Source: Chlamydiota bacterium | GTDB lineage: Bacteria > Auribacterota > JACPWU01 | Length of the DNA: 51,038 bases | NCBI GenBank assembly: GCA_016178055.1 | Contig: JACOUC010000066.1 | Location: 1-51,038, forward strand | Direction of reading: 5' to 3' | Shown: positions 17,053 through 24,513 of the stretch, piece after piece | Layout: each line of letters starts with the position of its first letter | Position numbering within the stretch: the stretch's first letter is position 1 | The notes under the pieces: model-generated | Databases searched by the model: none | What the model saw: the letters and a program-made list of their open reading frames with translations, nothing else | What the model was told of the DNA's origin: nothing | Translations under genes and position numbers: made by a program

Positions 17053-17423
17053 CGCTTTACCTTATACTTCACGCCTTCTATTCCTTTAAAATCCGCGTCT
17101 TGAGTCCAAACAACGGCATGATACATCTGGGCTGTCGCAACAATAACGCTATCCGCAAGAGGAATTTTTGACTTAAGGCTGATCATCGCAGCATTTAAAG
17201 CAATGGGTGTGTCCAAAGCAACAACTTTTCCCTGCTGCATTAAAGAAACAGCTTGAAGAGCAGCATCTTCATTCCTCTGTTGAAGAACACGTTTAAATAC
17301 TTCTAGAATAGTAATCGAGGGAACGATTAAATGATCGACATCCTCAAGAGAAGGTGCAAAGAAGTCAGCGTTGGTTCCATTGGCAAAATACTCTAGCCAA
17401 CCACAAGAATCGACCACATTCAT
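17049..17423 (-). CDS. vapC: PIN-domain ribonuclease toxin (VapC-like)
   Basis: VapC toxins are Mg-dependent endoribonucleases held inactive by VapB. The PIN acidic residues are visible: D5 in VVDSCGWLEYF, Glu in ILEVFKRV, and Asp in PLADSVIVATA and TQDADF. At 124 aa it has typical length. It overlaps vapB by 4 nt upstream and the TrpD2-like gene by 4 nt downstream, so translation runs through all three. Confidence 0.9.
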   Translation of the reverse strand: MNVVDSCGWLEYFANGTNADFFAPSLEDVDHLIVPSITILEVFKRVLQQRNEDAALQAVSLMQQGKVVALDTPIALNAAMISLKSKIPLADSVIVATAQMYHAVVWTQDADFKGIEGVKYKVKR

Positions 17424-17626
17424 AAACGATCTCGATCACGAGAAACCGTTGTATCAATCCCTTTCAAAAAACCCCTCATGCGTTTCATATGCCTCAGAGG
17501 AATAAATTCGATTCTATTTTCAAACTGCAAAACCTGAATCTTCTCACCTGGATGAATATCCATGGCATCTCTCACAAAACGAGGAATAACCACTTGATAT
17601 TTCGGCGATACTTTTACAGAAAACAT
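17420..17626 (-). CDS. vapB: AbrB/SpoVT-type antitoxin (VapB-like)
   Basis: The 68-aa protein has the swapped-hairpin AbrB fold (VKVSPKYQVVIPRFVRDAMDIHPGEKI) and a basic C-terminal tail expected to block the VapC active site. AGGAGGT sits 4 nt before the ATG. A possible promoter (TTGTTG, 16 bp, TAATAC) lies within 60 bp upstream. It is probably the first gene of the transcript that runs into the trp genes, so autoregulation by VapBC could affect everything downstream. Confidence 0.9.
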   Translation of the reverse strand: MFSVKVSPKYQVVIPRFVRDAMDIHPGEKIQVLQFENRIEFIPLRHMKRMRGFLKGIDTTVSRDRDRL

Positions 17627-17737
17627 AAGAACCTCCTATCGATAAGACTATGGTATTACGATATCAAGATCGATCAACAAAATCCATTAAAAAACAGATA
17701 AGTTCTTCTTGCACTCTCGTTCCCAACTCAGTAGAGT

Positions 17738-18808
17738 ATGCCCATGCAAGAAGCCATAAAATCCAAAAAGAAAATTAAAGCGCTGGGTCTTATTTCGGGG
17801 GGCTTAGACAGCACGATCGCAGCTCAAATCCTTCAAAACCAAGGAATTGAGGTGGTGGGTGTTAATTTCAGCACTGGATTATGTGTTTCAGACCACAAGC
17901 GGGCTGTCCGAAACAAAAAAGATTCAGAGAAAAGCCTGCGTAACGAAGCCCTACGAGCCGCTTCGGACCTCAATTTCAAAGTTGATATTGTCGACATCTC
18001 AAAAAAATATTTTAATGATGTCGTTCTTAAGCCCAAATATGGATACGGGGCAGGCATGAATCCTTGTCTAGACTGCCGAATTTATATGCTCAAGAAAGCC
18101 AAGCGAATGATGAAAAAGGTCGGGGCCGATTTTGTTTTTACGGGCGAAGTCCTTGGCCAACGACCGATGTCACAGTATCATAGAGCCCTCAATATCATTT
18201 CAAAAGAAAGTGGTTTGGGAGACCAGCTCCTGCGTCCCCTTTCTGCTCAAAAACTCCCAGAAACTTTGCCCGAGAAAATGGGATGGGTCAACCGCGAAGC
18301 CCTTCCAGGAATTGAAGGCCGATCTCGTGTCGAACAGATTAAATTAGCCAATGAATTGGGGGTCACTGATTTTCCCCAACCGGCAGGAGGATGTTGTTAT
18401 CTCCCCGATAAAATTTTTGCAGCCAAACTCCGCGATCTTCTAAAGCATCAAAAGAAGGTTAATAAAAATGATCTCGTTCTTCTTAAATTAGGCCGACATT
18501 TTAGAATTTCCTCTACTGTGAAACTCATTATCGGACGAGATGAATCAGAAAATAAATTTCTGGAAAGATTCAAGAGGGGAAATGGAATCATTCGTGTCAT
18601 GAAGACACAAGGCCCCACAGCCATTGCACAAGGCAACTTTAATGAAAATGAAAAAATGATAATCGCACAAATGGTCGCTCGCTACGCAGATCCCACTCCA
18701 TCCGGCTTAATCGAATTATCGCTTAAGAAAGGTAAAAAAGAAGAAACTCTAAACTCTCAGCCCCTCGAGATTCAGAAAATCGAAAAATACCGCGTCGCTC
18801 CGAAGTAG
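17738..18808 (+). CDS. PP-loop ATPase (ThiI/MnmA-like) with C-terminal NFACT-R-like RNA-binding domain
   Basis: The N-terminal PP-loop SGGLDSTIAAQIL marks an adenylating enzyme of the tRNA-thiolation group. Cys pairs occur in NPCLDCRIYMLKKAK and PAGGCCYLPD. The last third has LLKLGRHFRI and IIGRDESENKFLERF, resembling the NFACT-R type 2 RNA-binding domain. Proteins with this architecture are usually misnamed tRNA thiouridylases and have no established reaction. An RNA sulfuration role is plausible but unproven. The second Met (residue 3) may be the true start. The stop codon is supplied by the GTAG end of a REP element. Confidence 0.8.
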   Translation: MPMQEAIKSKKKIKALGLISGGLDSTIAAQILQNQGIEVVGVNFSTGLCVSDHKRAVRNKKDSEKSLRNEALRAASDLNFKVDIVDISKKYFNDVVLKPKYGYGAGMNPCLDCRIYMLKKAKRMMKKVGADFVFTGEVLGQRPMSQYHRALNIISKESGLGDQLLRPLSAQKLPETLPEKMGWVNREALPGIEGRSRVEQIKLANELGVTDFPQPAGGCCYLPDKIFAAKLRDLLKHQKKVNKNDLVLLKLGRHFRISSTVKLIIGRDESENKFLERFKRGNGIIRVMKTQGPTAIAQGNFNENEKMIIAQMVARYADPTPSGLIELSLKKGKKEETLNSQPLEIQKIEKYRVAPK

Positions 18809-18868
18809 CCGCCCGATTCATCGGGCAAATTCATGCAAGGGGCATGGCCCCATAAATGGGGCGACTAC
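18805..18868. repeat. REP element, 64-bp variant, overlapping a stop codon
   Basis: Bounded by GTAGCCGCCCG and GGGGCGACTAC, with CCCGATTCATCGGG and CCCCATAAATGGGG hairpins and a TTCATGCAAGGGGCATG centre. The copy at 22403-22466 is the same variant in the opposite orientation. Its first bases provide the TAG stop of the PP-loop gene. Confidence 0.9.
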
Positions 18869-18965
18869 CAAAAAAGATGATGGGAAGAACTTTCATCGCA
18901 CACGATGATTTTGAAAGATCATTGAAATTATAATGGAATGACCTTGAAATCTGCCTGAATTAAAC

Positions 18966-19004
18966 TTGACTAATCTGATTCATAAATGGTACATATTATA
19001 TACC
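18966..19004 (+). promoter_or_regulatory. Promoter and operator-like palindrome of the AbiE-type pair
   Basis: A -35 TTGACT (18966-18971) and a -10 TACATA (18990-18995) are 18 bp apart. A 17-bp near-perfect palindrome GGTACATATTATATACC (18988-19004) covers the -10 and ends 4 bp before the ATG, leaving no Shine-Dalgarno sequence. AbiEi antitoxins are known to repress their own promoter, so this is a sensible operator. Confidence 0.6.
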
Positions 19005-19008
19005 TTTT

Positions 19009-19650
19009 ATGAATCAACTTAATAAGCTTAAAAATTTAGAAGGTCTTAGCTACTTCGACAAAAACACCCTGAGCCAATTCTTTGATCTCAAGGATAACAG
19101 CCTCTATACGAACATCAAGCGATGGCTCAAAGCGGGGAAACTTATCCAGATCAAAAGGGGGTTGTACGTCACACAAGATTACTTCAAATCTTTAAAAGAT
19201 AAAGAAGGTTACGTTGAATTTCTTGCCAATCGAATCCATCAACCCTCCTATTTAAGTACAGAATATATTTTACAAAAACACAATATTCTCACAGAGGCCG
19301 TTTATGCCATAACTTCTATTAGCCTTAAATCTAAACGTATCTATCGAAACAAAATAACAACTTTTATCTATCAAAACATAAAGGATAATCTTTTTACAGG
19401 ATACAACATCATCAAGCGCGGACCATTTGAAATTTTAGAAGCGACAAAGGCAAAGGCCTTATTTGATTATCTCTATCTTCAATTACTCAAAACAAAAGAG
19501 ATTGATCAGGAACTGCTTCTTTCCTATCGTTTGAATCTGGAAGAGTTAAAATCAAAAGACCTTAGAGAATTTGCAAGATATTGCAAGCTTTCCAAGATGA
19601 AAAAATATTTGACTCTACCCAAATTATTGGAGAATATCCGTGATCATTAA
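19009..19650 (+). CDS. AbiEi-type antitoxin/transcriptional regulator
   Basis: The N-terminal winged helix (LEGLSYFDKNTLSQFFDLKDNSLYTNIKRWLKAGKLIQIKRGLY) and the following YLSTEYILQKHNILTEAVYAITSIS match the AbiEi antitoxin family of type IV toxin-antitoxin systems. At 213 aa it is standard. It overlaps the toxin gene by 11 nt. Base composition is more AT-rich than in neighbouring housekeeping genes, as expected for an accessory module. Confidence 0.88.
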   Translation: MNQLNKLKNLEGLSYFDKNTLSQFFDLKDNSLYTNIKRWLKAGKLIQIKRGLYVTQDYFKSLKDKEGYVEFLANRIHQPSYLSTEYILQKHNILTEAVYAITSISLKSKRIYRNKITTFIYQNIKDNLFTGYNIIKRGPFEILEATKAKALFDYLYLQLLKTKEIDQELLLSYRLNLEELKSKDLREFARYCKLSKMKKYLTLPKLLENIRDH

Positions 19651-20488
19651 AGAATTAGAAAAAATCGTTCGAGAAGAGCAGGAAAAGGGAATGCTAAATT
19701 CCTATATTCGAAATGTACTCAAAGAATACTTGCAAGTATATATTCTATACTTTATTTATACCTCTAAAGAGTACAGCAAAAAGATGATTTTTACGGGAGG
19801 AACGTGTCTTCGCCATTTTTTTGATTTGGCAAGACTATCCGAAGACATTGACTTCGACTATCTCCATGAGTTTGAAATTGATCAACTACGCAAGGACATT
19901 GAATCCTTTTTCATTCACAAGTACCAATATAGAGAGGTTCAATCTGCCTTAAAACAAAAAGGTCAGCAAGTTTTGATCAAGCTACCCGTTTTGAAAAAGT
20001 TAGGCCTCTCAAAAGAAGGAGAAAGTGAGTTTTTACACGTTAAGCTGGATATTTTAAAAAATCCGTCTCGAACTTATTCTCTGGAAACAACTTCAAAAAG
20101 CATTTACGGCTTTAACTACGCAGCGAAACATTACTCTCTTCCCGATCTCATGGCTGGAAAAATTCATGCCATTCTGACAAGAAGTCTTTTGAAAGGGAAA
20201 GAAAATAAAGCAACGGTTAAAGGGAGAGACTACTACGATCTGTTATGGTTTTTAAAAAAAGGGATCAAACCCTCTCTAAAAAGACTTTCTGAAATGCTCA
20301 ATCAAAAAATCACAAAAGAAAGAGTGGAAAAAGAACTCGATGACAAGGTCCAATTATTTACATCCAAATACAAAGATGATTTTCTCTCCGACATGACACC
20401 CCTGATCTCGAATCCGGACTTTATTCCTCTCTACATCAAAAATTACGAAAGAGAATATTTAAGGTATAAGCAACAATCCTTTGAATAG
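19640..20488 (+). CDS. AbiEii-type nucleotidyltransferase toxin
   Basis: The family uses a DNA polymerase beta-like nucleotidyltransferase fold; characterised members modify tRNA or give phage abortive infection. The motif FTGGTCLRHFFDLARLSEDIDFDY (residues 50-73) contains the GG(T/S) turn and the DxD metal ligands, and DLMAGKIHAILTR is the downstream lysine region. At 282 aa it is complete. It overlaps the antitoxin gene and is followed 2 nt later by the end of gpsA on the other strand. Confidence 0.88.
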   Translation: MIIKELEKIVREEQEKGMLNSYIRNVLKEYLQVYILYFIYTSKEYSKKMIFTGGTCLRHFFDLARLSEDIDFDYLHEFEIDQLRKDIESFFIHKYQYREVQSALKQKGQQVLIKLPVLKKLGLSKEGESEFLHVKLDILKNPSRTYSLETTSKSIYGFNYAAKHYSLPDLMAGKIHAILTRSLLKGKENKATVKGRDYYDLLWFLKKGIKPSLKRLSEMLNQKITKERVEKELDDKVQLFTSKYKDDFLSDMTPLISNPDFIPLYIKNYEREYLRYKQQSFE

Positions 20489-20490
20489 TC

Positions 20491-21489
20491 CTATCCCTCC
20501 GCCTTCGCCTCTCTCATCATCAAAGTTTCTACCGCTTTGAGCGGAGCGAGCCCTTGATAAAGCACCTCATAAACTTTTTGGGCAATGGGCATTTCGACAG
20601 AATATTTTTGGGAAAGTTCTTTTACAGCGACTGAAGTTTTTACCCCTTCAGCCACCATTTCAGTCCCAGCAAGAATTTCAGAAAGAGGTTTTCCTTTTCC
20701 AAGAAGTTCTCCTACTTTTCGGTTTCGACCAAAAGGGCTAAAAGAGGTTGTGATTAAATCCCCCATACCGGCAAGGCCGTAAAATGTCTCTCTCTTCGCT
20801 CCCATGGCAACCCCCAATCGCATCATCTCTGCCAAGCCCCTCGTCAAAAGGGCAGATTTAGTATTATCGCCAAACCCTAGCCCATCACTGATCCCGGCCG
20901 CAATGGAAATAACATTTTTAAGCGCTCCACTGATTTCAACCCCTAAAAGATCAGAATTGGTGTAAATTCTAAATCGATCGGTCATCAAAAGCTGCTGAAA
21001 CCCTTGAGCCGTTTCAGAATTTTCAGAAGCAACGGAAACACTGGTGGGAATCCCTCGAGCCACTTCTTCTGCATGACTGGGACCGGAAAGAACAGCAATC
21101 GATGATGGATTTAACTCTTCTTTTAAAACCTGGCTCATGGTTTTCAAGGAGCCGACTTCAATTCCCTTGGCTACACTCATAATAAGCATTTTTTGAGAAT
21201 AAAATTTTTTAACTCTTTGAGCCACCTCTCTCATAAATGGGCTAGGGGTCGCCATGACAACCCAGGAAACCTGATCCAAGGCTTCGTCTAAATGGGCTGT
21301 ATGTTTTAAACTTGAAGGGAGAGGAACCCCTGGAAGAAATTTTACATTCTCATTTTTTTCTTTGAGAAATTGAACATAATCAGAAAAGGCACCCCAGAGG
21401 GAAACTGAATAACCCTTCTTAACAAGAAGAATAGCCAAAGTCGTTCCCCAACCTCCATTGCCAATGACTGCTACTTTATCCTTTACCAT
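20491..21489 (-). CDS. gpsA: Glycerol-3-phosphate dehydrogenase [NAD(P)+]
   Basis: GpsA reduces dihydroxyacetone phosphate to sn-glycerol-3-phosphate for phospholipid synthesis. The Rossmann motif VAVIGNGGWGTTLA, the substrate Lys in VAKGIE, and SGALKNVISIAAGISDGLGFGDNTKSALLTRG are intact. The ATG at 21489 gives 332 aa, the normal length; a GTG at 21522 would add residues VKLKDLKKIH with a motif-like AT-rich origin. plsY lies upstream in the same orientation, so the two consecutive steps of glycerolipid synthesis are paired. Confidence 0.96.
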   Translation of the reverse strand: MVKDKVAVIGNGGWGTTLAILLVKKGYSVSLWGAFSDYVQFLKEKNENVKFLPGVPLPSSLKHTAHLDEALDQVSWVVMATPSPFMREVAQRVKKFYSQKMLIMSVAKGIEVGSLKTMSQVLKEELNPSSIAVLSGPSHAEEVARGIPTSVSVASENSETAQGFQQLLMTDRFRIYTNSDLLGVEISGALKNVISIAAGISDGLGFGDNTKSALLTRGLAEMMRLGVAMGAKRETFYGLAGMGDLITTSFSPFGRNRKVGELLGKGKPLSEILAGTEMVAEGVKTSVAVKELSQKYSVEMPIAQKVYEVLYQGLAPLKAVETLMMREAKAEG

Positions 21490-21539
21490 ATGAATTTTCT
21501 TTAAGTCCTTTAACTTAACCACATGAAATTTCTGGTTTT

Positions 21540-21672
21540 TAAATCAAACATTAAAAATCAAAAACCAAAATGACATATTAAAATTCAAAAAATTCTTCCA
21601 CCCGATGACATGTGAAGATTTTGAATTTTGATTTGTCATTTTGATATTTAATTTTTGATTTTTGATATTTCT
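21540..21672. repeat. Long hairpin of AAATCAAAATGACAAAT words between plsY and gpsA
   Basis: An arm of AAAAATCAAAAACCAAAATGACATATT words (about 21540-21590) pairs with TTTGATTTGTCATTTTGATATTTAATTTTTGA words (about 21620-21672) around the loop CTTCCACCCGATGACATGTG. The right arm encodes the C-terminal residues of PlsY (SRIEISKIKN). The same hairpin type is found at 48294-48424 and 49500-49640. Confidence 0.85.
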
Positions 21673-22289
21673 ATTCTTGATTTTCCTATCTTAGGCTCCG
21701 TCCCTGCCATCAATCTCCTGATATTGCCTTGATGCTTCCAAATCGAAATCCAGGACAAAAAAAGACCGCCAATAACCCATTCTATGGGTTTGCCAAAAAG
21801 AAAAAGTAAGAGCGGCAAGGCCATGGAAGCAATGATCGAAGCAATCGATACAGTGCGAGTGAGAAAAAGAACGACTCCCCAAATCACTAAAAGACAAAGC
21901 GTGGCTTGAGGAGCCAGCCCTAAAAAAACACCTAAACTCGTTGCAACACCTTTGCCTCCTTTAAATTTCAAGAAACAAGTCCAGTTGTGACCGAAAATGG
22001 AGGCGATTCCAGAGCTCAGTTGGAGTAACGACTGATGAATTAATCCAGAACCCCAAAAAGGAGCAATGATTAAAACAGAAATCAGACCTTTTCCGATATC
22101 AATAAGAAGTGTCAAAATCCCCAGCTTCTTGCCCAACACTCGCATCACATTGGTAGCCCCCATATTTCCACTCCCATGTTGACGAATGTCCACTCCCTTC
22201 AAAATTTTCCCAAGAAGATAACCCGTAGGAATAGAGCCCACTAAATAACTCGTCAAAAGCGCCCCTGTCCATTTTAGAAAATCTATCAT
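21648..22289 (-). CDS. plsY: Glycerol-3-phosphate acyltransferase PlsY
   Basis: This inner-membrane enzyme acylates glycerol-3-phosphate with acyl-phosphate. Five hydrophobic segments are visible. The three conserved loops are GSIPTGYLLGK, GSGNMGATNVMR and FKGGKGVATSLG. The length is 213 aa, of which the last ~12 residues (KSRIEISKIKN) are encoded by the adjoining hairpin repeat. Confidence 0.96.
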   Translation of the reverse strand: MIDFLKWTGALLTSYLVGSIPTGYLLGKILKGVDIRQHGSGNMGATNVMRVLGKKLGILTLLIDIGKGLISVLIIAPFWGSGLIHQSLLQLSSGIASIFGHNWTCFLKFKGGKGVATSLGVFLGLAPQATLCLLVIWGVVLFLTRTVSIASIIASMALPLLLFLFGKPIEWVIGGLFLSWISIWKHQGNIRRLMAGTEPKIGKSRIEISKIKN

Positions 22290-22316
22290 TTAGAAACTCC
22301 ATTCTTAAGAAAGCGA

Positions 22317-22563
22317 ATTGATAATTAATAATTGAAAATTGATAATTTAGGAATAGGCATATGCACTTGATTCCCCTCGATGCAAACACCATGGCAAAAT
22401 TTGTAGTCGCCCCATTTATGGGGCCGTGCCCCTTGCATGAATCTGCCCGATGAATCGGGCGACTACAAAAACTTAACTAGGGGAATCAGGTGCATATGCC
22501 AATTTAGGAATTTATTTGTTTTACCTTCATTCTCAATTATCAATTGTTAATTTTGTCAATTAA
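22317..22563. repeat. Three-layer nested repeat: hairpin words, MITE-like element, REP
   Basis: The outermost layer is AATTGATAATT-word DNA at 22317-22348, pairing with its complement at about 22533-22563. Inside it is a 146-bp element with 22-bp terminal inverted repeats (22356-22377 and 22479-22500, 21 of 22 matching, ends GGCATATGCAC). That element is flanked by an 11-bp direct repeat AATTTAGGAAT (22344-22354 and 22501-22511), as a target duplication would be. Inside that is a 64-bp REP unit (22403-22466). Confidence 0.85.
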
Positions 22564-23498
22564 GTTTCAATACTCACTCGTTCAATCTGCCCATTCTCAG
22601 TCGCAAAAAAACATTCAGATCCGTTAGAAATAAAGAGGAGACTTCCGTCTTCATCTGTACGATGAACTTCGGTGTTCAATTCTTTGTATCGTTTTAGCAC
22701 GATCGGCGAAGGATGACCATAAGAATTCGCATGGCCGACCGAAATGCCTACCATAGACGGATGAACAAGCCTTAAAAAGGGCGAGGTGCTCGATGTTTTA
22801 GAGCCATGATGGGGAGATTTTAAGTAATTACAAGAAAGACCCGCCCCATAATGAAGACAAAGGTTTCTTTCTGCCGGGCCTTCAATATCTCCGGTAAGAA
22901 GTATTTTAAATTTCCCAAAACAAACCCGAAGAACGAGAGAGTCATTGTTTCCATCAAGCCCCTCCCCTTTTTCTGGAGATAAAACCTGAGCCGATACATG
23001 ATCTCCTAAATTAATTTCATCTCCCTCCCCTAAAGTTTCTAATGGAATTTGATGTTTCTTTAATCGATAAAGAAGCTCCCGATAGGTTTGTGTTAATTGA
23101 ACCCTTCCATTGTGAAAAACCTTAGATACAGGAATATGTTCAACAAGACTTAAAATCCCTCCTAAATGGTCCCAATCATGATGAGTCAAAATAATTCGAT
23201 CAATTTTCTCTAATCCCAATCCTTTTAAAAGAGGCAAAATAACCTTGATCCCAGCATCCCAATTAATAGAACCTGTCTTCAAAACTGGCCCCGCATCGAC
23301 AAGGGTTACTTGGCGATCAGGAGAAATCATCAGCAATCCATCTCCCTGACCGACATTGAGCTGAATCACTAAAAATCGAGAAGAGGCCCCTTTTAAAGGG
23401 GCATGCTGAAGATGAAGAGCTCTTAAAGAAAGAGCACTTCCCCACAGAAGAAGGCAAGAAAAACTCAAAATAAAAATAGACTTACGATTGAATTTCAT
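22560..23498 (-). CDS. ComEC/Rec2-like metallo-beta-lactamase-fold protein, stand-alone
   Basis: An N-terminal membrane anchor or signal (IFILSFSCLLLWGSALSL) precedes an MBL domain. That domain has LNVGQGDGLLM, the metal motif LTHHDWDHLGG, LLTGDIE and LKSPHHGSKTSS, exactly the series found in the C-terminal third of ComEC. The large ComEC membrane channel region is missing, so this is either a split ComEC or a dedicated extracytoplasmic nuclease. It follows comEA by 15 nt, which supports a DNA-uptake context. The length is 312 aa. Confidence 0.85.
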   Translation of the reverse strand: MKFNRKSIFILSFSCLLLWGSALSLRALHLQHAPLKGASSRFLVIQLNVGQGDGLLMISPDRQVTLVDAGPVLKTGSINWDAGIKVILPLLKGLGLEKIDRIILTHHDWDHLGGILSLVEHIPVSKVFHNGRVQLTQTYRELLYRLKKHQIPLETLGEGDEINLGDHVSAQVLSPEKGEGLDGNNDSLVLRVCFGKFKILLTGDIEGPAERNLCLHYGAGLSCNYLKSPHHGSKTSSTSPFLRLVHPSMVGISVGHANSYGHPSPIVLKRYKELNTEVHRTDEDGSLLFISNGSECFFATENGQIERVSIET

Positions 23499-23513
23499 TC
23501 TTTTAAAAGCTGG

Positions 23514-23993
23514 TTATTTTCCATCATTTTTATCTCCACTTTCAACCTCTGGCACCGGAACTGAATCAAATCTGACCCAATCTTTAAGCTTTTCCAAGCT
23601 CTTTTGACCTAATCCCTTCACCTTCTTTAAATCTTCCAAGTTCAAAAAAGCCCCCATCGCTTCCCGAACCTCAATGATACGTTTTGCGGTGGCTGGGCCA
23701 ACACGAGGAAGGCCAATAAGATCTTCAAGCGATGCATGGTTTACATCCACTTTTAGGAACTCGGTAATCTCTTTTTTTGCACGTCCTGCGAGAATTTTTA
23801 ACTTTGAATCCATTTTAAAAACTTTTGGATCAAAAGGGGCAAAAGATATTTTCTCAAGAGTTTTCTTAATCCACTCGACTTGAGCCGTCGAATCACGATG
23901 TGCAATAAAAATTTCTGAAGACAATTGAACTAGACCTAAAACATTCAAAACAAGAAGGGCAAGAACAAAAGATTTTTTTAAAAGACTTTTCAT
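23514..23993 (-). CDS. ComEA-like DNA-binding protein
   Basis: A single N-terminal membrane segment (LVLALLVLNVLGLVQL; the protein begins MKSLLKKSF) is followed by a linker. A double helix-hairpin-helix module is at about residues 78-140 (VNHASLEDLIGLPRVGPATAKRIIEVREA and LEDLKKVKGLGQKSLEKL). ComEA binds incoming DNA at the outer face of the membrane during transformation. At 159 aa it is normal. It is sandwiched between the coiled-coil gene (8 nt) and the MBL gene (15 nt). Confidence 0.9.
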   Translation of the reverse strand: MKSLLKKSFVLALLVLNVLGLVQLSSEIFIAHRDSTAQVEWIKKTLEKISFAPFDPKVFKMDSKLKILAGRAKKEITEFLKVDVNHASLEDLIGLPRVGPATAKRIIEVREAMGAFLNLEDLKKVKGLGQKSLEKLKDWVRFDSVPVPEVESGDKNDGK

Positions 23994-24001
23994 ATTAGTT
24001 T

Positions 24002-24469
24002 TTAACTTGGATACCCCGAAGTATATCGATCATTCGGAGCACCTCGAACCTCACCTTTGATATGAGTGGGTTCAGGGTTTTGGTTTATTTTCTTCATTTC
24101 TTCGACAGCCTTATCATGCCATTCTTTAAAATCTTTCAACTCATCATCCAAAGCCTTCTGAGTATCCTCTAACTTTTTTAAACCATCTTCATATTTGTGC
24201 GAAAGATCTTCTAACTGATGCATCACGTCCTCTTCATGACGTCTCATGTCATCAATCTGTTGAACTAATCCCTGATAATCTAAGACAATATCATCGGACT
24301 GATTAGGCCGATTTAAACCCGGACGACCTCTTTCAATGGGTTTTCGCTCCTGAGCTTGCTGGGGTTGTTCTACATTTTCTTGACTGTTCATATCTTCAGA
24401 TTCATCTCCCCACGCAAAACTTCCCATAACAAACACTAAAACCATCATCCATAGCTTAATCATTTTCAT
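24002..24469 (-). CDS. Secreted/periplasmic coiled-coil protein of unknown function
   Basis: I choose the ATG at 24469, which has AAAGGAGAG 6 nt upstream; an earlier start at 24499 adds MKTDEKGEHT. The protein is about 155 aa. A signal peptide (IKLWMMVLVFVMGSFAWG) is followed by a Gln/Pro/Arg-rich linker (QPQQAQERKPIERGRPGLNRP). A strongly predicted coiled coil of about 70 residues then follows (LVQQIDDMRRHEEDVMHQLEDLSHKYEDGLKKLEDTQKAL...). I recognise no family. Its position between uvrA and comEA suggests co-transcription. Confidence 0.75.
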   Translation of the reverse strand: MKMIKLWMMVLVFVMGSFAWGDESEDMNSQENVEQPQQAQERKPIERGRPGLNRPNQSDDIVLDYQGLVQQIDDMRRHEEDVMHQLEDLSHKYEDGLKKLEDTQKALDDELKDFKEWHDKAVEEMKKINQNPEPTHIKGEVRGAPNDRYTSGYPS

Positions 24470-24513
24470 CGTATGCTCTCCTTTTTCATCAGTTTTCAAT
24501 TTTCAATACTATT

